From: Alphaproteobacteria bacterium
GTDB lineage: Bacteria; Pseudomonadota; Alphaproteobacteria; Rickettsiales; JABDBP01
Length of the DNA stretch: 55,255 bases
Reading direction: 5' to 3'
Assembly (NCBI GenBank): GCA_013288565.1
Contig: JABDBP010000010.1
Location: 1-55,255, forward strand
Part shown: positions 52,587 to 55,255 of the stretch, in pieces
Position numbering within the stretch: the stretch's first letter is position 1
How the letters are laid out: each line of letters starts with the position of its first letter
Made by a program: the position numbers and the translations under genes
The notes under the pieces: model-generated
Told to the model about the DNA's origin: nothing
Databases searched by the model: none
The model's input: the letters and a program-made list of their open reading frames with translations, nothing else

Positions 52587-53841
52587 AGCTAGAAACAACA
52601 TAATTGCCGCGCTGGATATAGGCAGCAGCAAAATCGCCTGCTTCATTGGTGCACGCGATTTTCAGGGCAAGGTGCGGGTAGTGGGTATCGGGCACCAGAT
52701 TGCGCAGGGGATAAAAAGCGGGGTGATAACCGATGTCACTGCTGCCGAGCGCTCAATCGTCACCGCTATTTCCGCTGCTGAGCAGATGAGCGGCCAGACC
52801 ATTGACGGCGCTATAATCAACATCTCTGGCGTCAGTATCGAATCGAGTAACCTGAACGTCCAGGCCAATATCGCTGGGCACGAAGTAGCCGAGGGCGATT
52901 TGGCGCACATCCGGGCGGAAGTGCAAAAGAATTTCTCCGGGCAGGAAAAGGAAATCATCCACTGCATCCCCCTCGATTACGCCATCGACGACATCACCGG
53001 GATAAAAGACCCGCGCAAAATGTTCGGCAATGTTTTAAGCACCAACATACATATGGTCACCGCCTCGCCTACCTACCTGAAGAATCTGGCGCACTGTCTG
53101 GCAATCTGCCGGCTGAACATAGACGACTGCATCGTCGCAGCATATGCCTCAGGGCTGGCCTGCTTGACTGAGGACGAGAAAAACTTGGGTGCCACCATCA
53201 TCGATATCGGCGGCGGGCTAACGCAGGTTGCGATTTTCTCCGGCGGTAATTTGATACATGCGGAGAGCATTGCGCTCGGCGGCTCACACATCACAAAAGA
53301 CCTAGCGCGTGGGCTTTCCACCGGCATCTCTTACGCGGAAAGAATCAAGACGCTATATGGTAGTGCAACTCCAGAGCGCGGCGACCGCGAGGAAATAATC
53401 GATGTACCGCAAGCAAGCGAATTTGGAGAAAATCCAGAAGCGGAAAACCAAGAGATGAGCCATATATCGAAGGCGGAAGTGATCTCGATAATATCGCCAC
53501 GGGTTGAAGAAATAATAGAAATGACGAAAAAAAGCCTGGAGGAAAAAGGGCTGGAAAAGATGCTCGGAGGGCGCATTGTTCTTACCGGCGGCACCAGCCA
53601 GTTAGCCGGGATAAAGGACCAGGCAGCGAAGGTTTTTGGCCGTCATGTGCGGCTCGGGCGGCCGTATTCAATCGACGGGCTGGCAGAGGCGACAAAAGGC
53701 GCGGCATTCTCTACCGCAGTTGGCATGCTGCAATATGCGGCACACAATGAAAATGCAGGACAACCCTCTGCAGCCCGCGGGCGTGGGAAAGCAAAAGGGT
53801 TGATGGGGAAAATGTTGGGCTGGTTCGAGGATAATTTTTGA
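52579..53841 (+). CDS. ftsA: Cell division protein FtsA
   Basis: FtsA is the actin-like membrane tether of FtsZ. The 420-residue protein has IAALDIGSSKIACFIGA (phosphate 1, about 8), LGATIIDIGGGLTQVAIF (phosphate 2, about 203) and GRIVLTGGTSQLAGI (adenosine, about 331). It ends in a Gly/Arg/Lys linker and a C-terminal amphipathic helix LMGKMLGWFEDNF, the membrane target sequence. It is the last cluster gene here; ftsZ does not follow within the remaining 1.4 kb. Confidence 0.96.
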   Translation: MVKARNNIIAALDIGSSKIACFIGARDFQGKVRVVGIGHQIAQGIKSGVITDVTAAERSIVTAISAAEQMSGQTIDGAIINISGVSIESSNLNVQANIAGHEVAEGDLAHIRAEVQKNFSGQEKEIIHCIPLDYAIDDITGIKDPRKMFGNVLSTNIHMVTASPTYLKNLAHCLAICRLNIDDCIVAAYASGLACLTEDEKNLGATIIDIGGGLTQVAIFSGGNLIHAESIALGGSHITKDLARGLSTGISYAERIKTLYGSATPERGDREEIIDVPQASEFGENPEAENQEMSHISKAEVISIISPRVEEIIEMTKKSLEEKGLEKMLGGRIVLTGGTSQLAGIKDQAAKVFGRHVRLGRPYSIDGLAEATKGAAFSTAVGMLQYAAHNENAGQPSAARGRGKAKGLMGKMLGWFEDNF

Positions 53842-53883
53842 GGTCAGGGATTTTTTTGCGTTAGTAAGGAAATTTGGTAAAAG

Positions 53884-53915
53884 TTAACCATTTGTTAACT
53901 TTTATGGGCTATGCT
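53884..53915 (+). promoter_or_regulatory. CtrA-type promoter of the pentapeptide gene
   Basis: TTAACCATTTGTTAA (53884-53898) matches TTAA-N7-TTAA with the preferred TTAACCAT half and differs from the box at 4573-4587 at one base. Eleven bases further on is a -10-like TATGCT (53910-53915), the same spacing as there. The box lies inside a perfect 10-bp inverted repeat AAAAGTTAAC / GTTAACTTTT (53879-53903) that could also form a weak hairpin. Confidence 0.6.
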
Positions 53916-53944
53916 TTTTTAAGAAGTTAATCCAGGTATTTGGT

Positions 53945-55255
53945 ATGGACCTATCGTCACATTTTGGAAAACCAGAGCCTTCATACGCATTCCAGCTTGA
54001 TCAGTATGAAAGGGATGTGTGGAATAATGTCATGTTGAATCGAAAACAGTCTGCTCAAGCCGCTTGGGAGTATTATCGTGCTAATCGGCATTATGGAGCA
54101 GAATTTACACCATCTGAAGAATATCCGATGGCCTGGATCAATCGTGACTGCAGGGTTAATCGCACCAATCTTGATGAATATGTTTTCTACAAGTGCGATA
54201 TGCGTGCCGGTATTTTTAATGGGATGTCATTGAAAAATTCTAAGTTCTACAGTTGCAAGATTTCCGATTGGTATTACCAATCGCATTTTGTAGGGACTAA
54301 CCTGGAAGGGGCGATATTCCGGGAGTGTCAAATTGATAGTCCGGCCATGCACTTTGCCAATTTGCGAAATGTGGTAATGGACAAGACCTATTTTATCCAA
54401 GCATATCGGGATGATTATATGTACTGCACTGACTTGCGTGGAGCAAATCTAAGCACAATGCATTCAGGTAATGACGAGAGACTTGAAAACCTTATGCGGC
54501 GAACACTTGCTTCGGCGGTGATTGATGAAACCACTCAACTTCCAAAATATATTCCTGAACGTTCGACGTTGCTCTGGGATAATGAATATGTGCCTGGAAA
54601 GCGGGCTTTGCTTCTACTCAGCACCTATAATGGCTGGCTCCGCGATCATAATGTGCAGCCGCAGGACGATCCGTTTTTTTCACTGAAACGCTTTATGAAC
54701 GAAACGCAAGCTGCATCGCTGGTGGAACAAATGCAGGCTATAGCGGTAGAAGGCCAGGATTTCGGGATCGTAATGTCTCGGCTACTAGAACTTGCTATGC
54801 GCATGGGACTACACTCGCCCGAGCCTGAGGCTGCTCCTTCTGGGTCAGTGCAACAAACTCCTCCAGCAAGCATTGTGAACATACAGCCGGTTCAGGTTGA
54901 CAATCCGGCTGACTCAATTGATGCGTTGCTAAATGCAATTGGGGCAACGCGCGCCGATATCCGGCAAGATGTGAACTTGAGTGGCGAAGGAGGATTTTCT
55001 GAGCGCCGCTTTATAGGCAAAGCGGACTTTTTGTCCGCCTTCCAAGCCAAAGGTGTGTCCAGGGAACGGGCAGAAGCTTGGATGCAACTATTGGAAACCG
55101 CTTATGCCGATGCTGGAAAAATTTCCACTGCGGCTAAAGTAAAGGTTGAATTGCCATTTCCGCCAAAACCACTCGGTGGCGATACCTCAACTTCCACCGC
55201 GCCAACGGCAGAGTGGACTATTCCTCAAAACCGACTTCGCTGGCAAATTAACCCG
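53945..55255 (+). CDS. Pentapeptide-repeat protein, 3' end cut off by window
   Basis: From the ATG at 53945, 437 codons are open to the window end. Residues about 75-175 are degenerate pentapeptide repeats, seen as TNLDEYVFYKCDMRAGIF, TNLEGAIFRECQIDSPAM and DLRGANLSTM, which would fold as a right-handed quadrilateral helix. The rest has no recognised domain: a helical middle region, a Pro/Ser-rich linker near 300, then ERRFIGKADFLSAFQAKGVS. No signal peptide or membrane segment is seen. Function unknown; such repeats usually mediate protein binding. It occupies the place after ftsA where ftsZ is expected, and its promoter carries a CtrA box. Confidence 0.8.
   Translation, partial: MDLSSHFGKPEPSYAFQLDQYERDVWNNVMLNRKQSAQAAWEYYRANRHYGAEFTPSEEYPMAWINRDCRVNRTNLDEYVFYKCDMRAGIFNGMSLKNSKFYSCKISDWYYQSHFVGTNLEGAIFRECQIDSPAMHFANLRNVVMDKTYFIQAYRDDYMYCTDLRGANLSTMHSGNDERLENLMRRTLASAVIDETTQLPKYIPERSTLLWDNEYVPGKRALLLLSTYNGWLRDHNVQPQDDPFFSLKRFMNETQAASLVEQMQAIAVEGQDFGIVMSRLLELAMRMGLHSPEPEAAPSGSVQQTPPASIVNIQPVQVDNPADSIDALLNAIGATRADIRQDVNLSGEGGFSERRFIGKADFLSAFQAKGVSRERAEAWMQLLETAYADAGKISTAAKVKVELPFPPKPLGGDTSTSTAPTAEWTIPQNRLRWQINP

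Noticed and set aside
1-55255. tRNA, rRNA, CRISPR arrays, riboswitches, transposases
   Set aside because: I looked for these on both strands and saw no convincing candidate; a covariance-model scan would be needed to exclude small RNAs.

Overview
This window looks like a chromosomal piece of a free-living or only loosely host-associated alphaproteobacterium. The evidence is two tandem DUF2336 genes, a fused ispDF gene, system I cytochrome c maturation genes, an intracellular polyhydroxyalkanoate depolymerase, an exact ParB-type parS palindrome, two CtrA-type TTAACCAT-N3-TTAA promoter boxes and a canonical division and cell wall (dcw) cluster. I cannot name the order from the sequence alone. 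No rRNA, tRNA, CRISPR array, prophage or transposase gene was found.

Layout. 1-4523: a Ser-rich partial gene, a TPR/GT9-type glycosyltransferase-like gene and two DUF2336 genes, the second with a CtrA-like promoter. 4789-10614 (minus): an apparent six-gene operon bioF-bioH-bioC-bioD, then a thioredoxin/NHL-repeat protein and a GST. It diverges across only 30 bp from bioB-bioA and a small membrane protein gene (10645-13142), so one locus holds pimeloyl-ester synthesis through biotin. 13109-19878 (minus): mutS, a trypsin-like protease and ccmD-E-F-G-H, with ccmD only 45 codons long. 19945-26558 (plus): an unknown gene, maeB, ispDF, pgpA, pncC/cinA and phaZ. 26564-30273: queD-like, yggT, and glyA-nrdR-ribD on minus. 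30403-33908 (plus): a phosphomannomutase, prfB with the classic +1 frameshift site, and a diiron ferritin-like protein.

33929-36764 is the least ordinary part. A plus-strand ABC exporter is bracketed by two short minus-strand units, each with its own extended -10 promoter and strong hairpin terminator. One encodes a SpoVG protein with an inserted zinc ribbon and a one-base frameshift; it looks foreign. The other encodes a 55-residue membrane peptide.

36884-53841: a parS site, a long palindromic repeat and probable MraZ operators precede mraZ-rsmH-ftsL-ftsI-murE-murF-mraY-murD-ftsW-murG-murC-murB-ddl-ftsQ-ftsA. Nearly all of these genes overlap by a few bases. The run is broken once, between murD and ftsW, by a 276-bp element with 25-bp terminal inverted repeats and two long internal hairpins; the ftsW start codon lies inside its right repeat. 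ftsA is not followed by ftsZ but by a CtrA-box promoter and a pentapeptide-repeat gene that runs off the window.

Most promising for follow-up: the two matched CtrA promoters (same box core, same 11-bp spacing to the -10), parS at the head of the dcw cluster, the inverted-repeat element at ftsW, and the spoVG and small-ORF cassettes.
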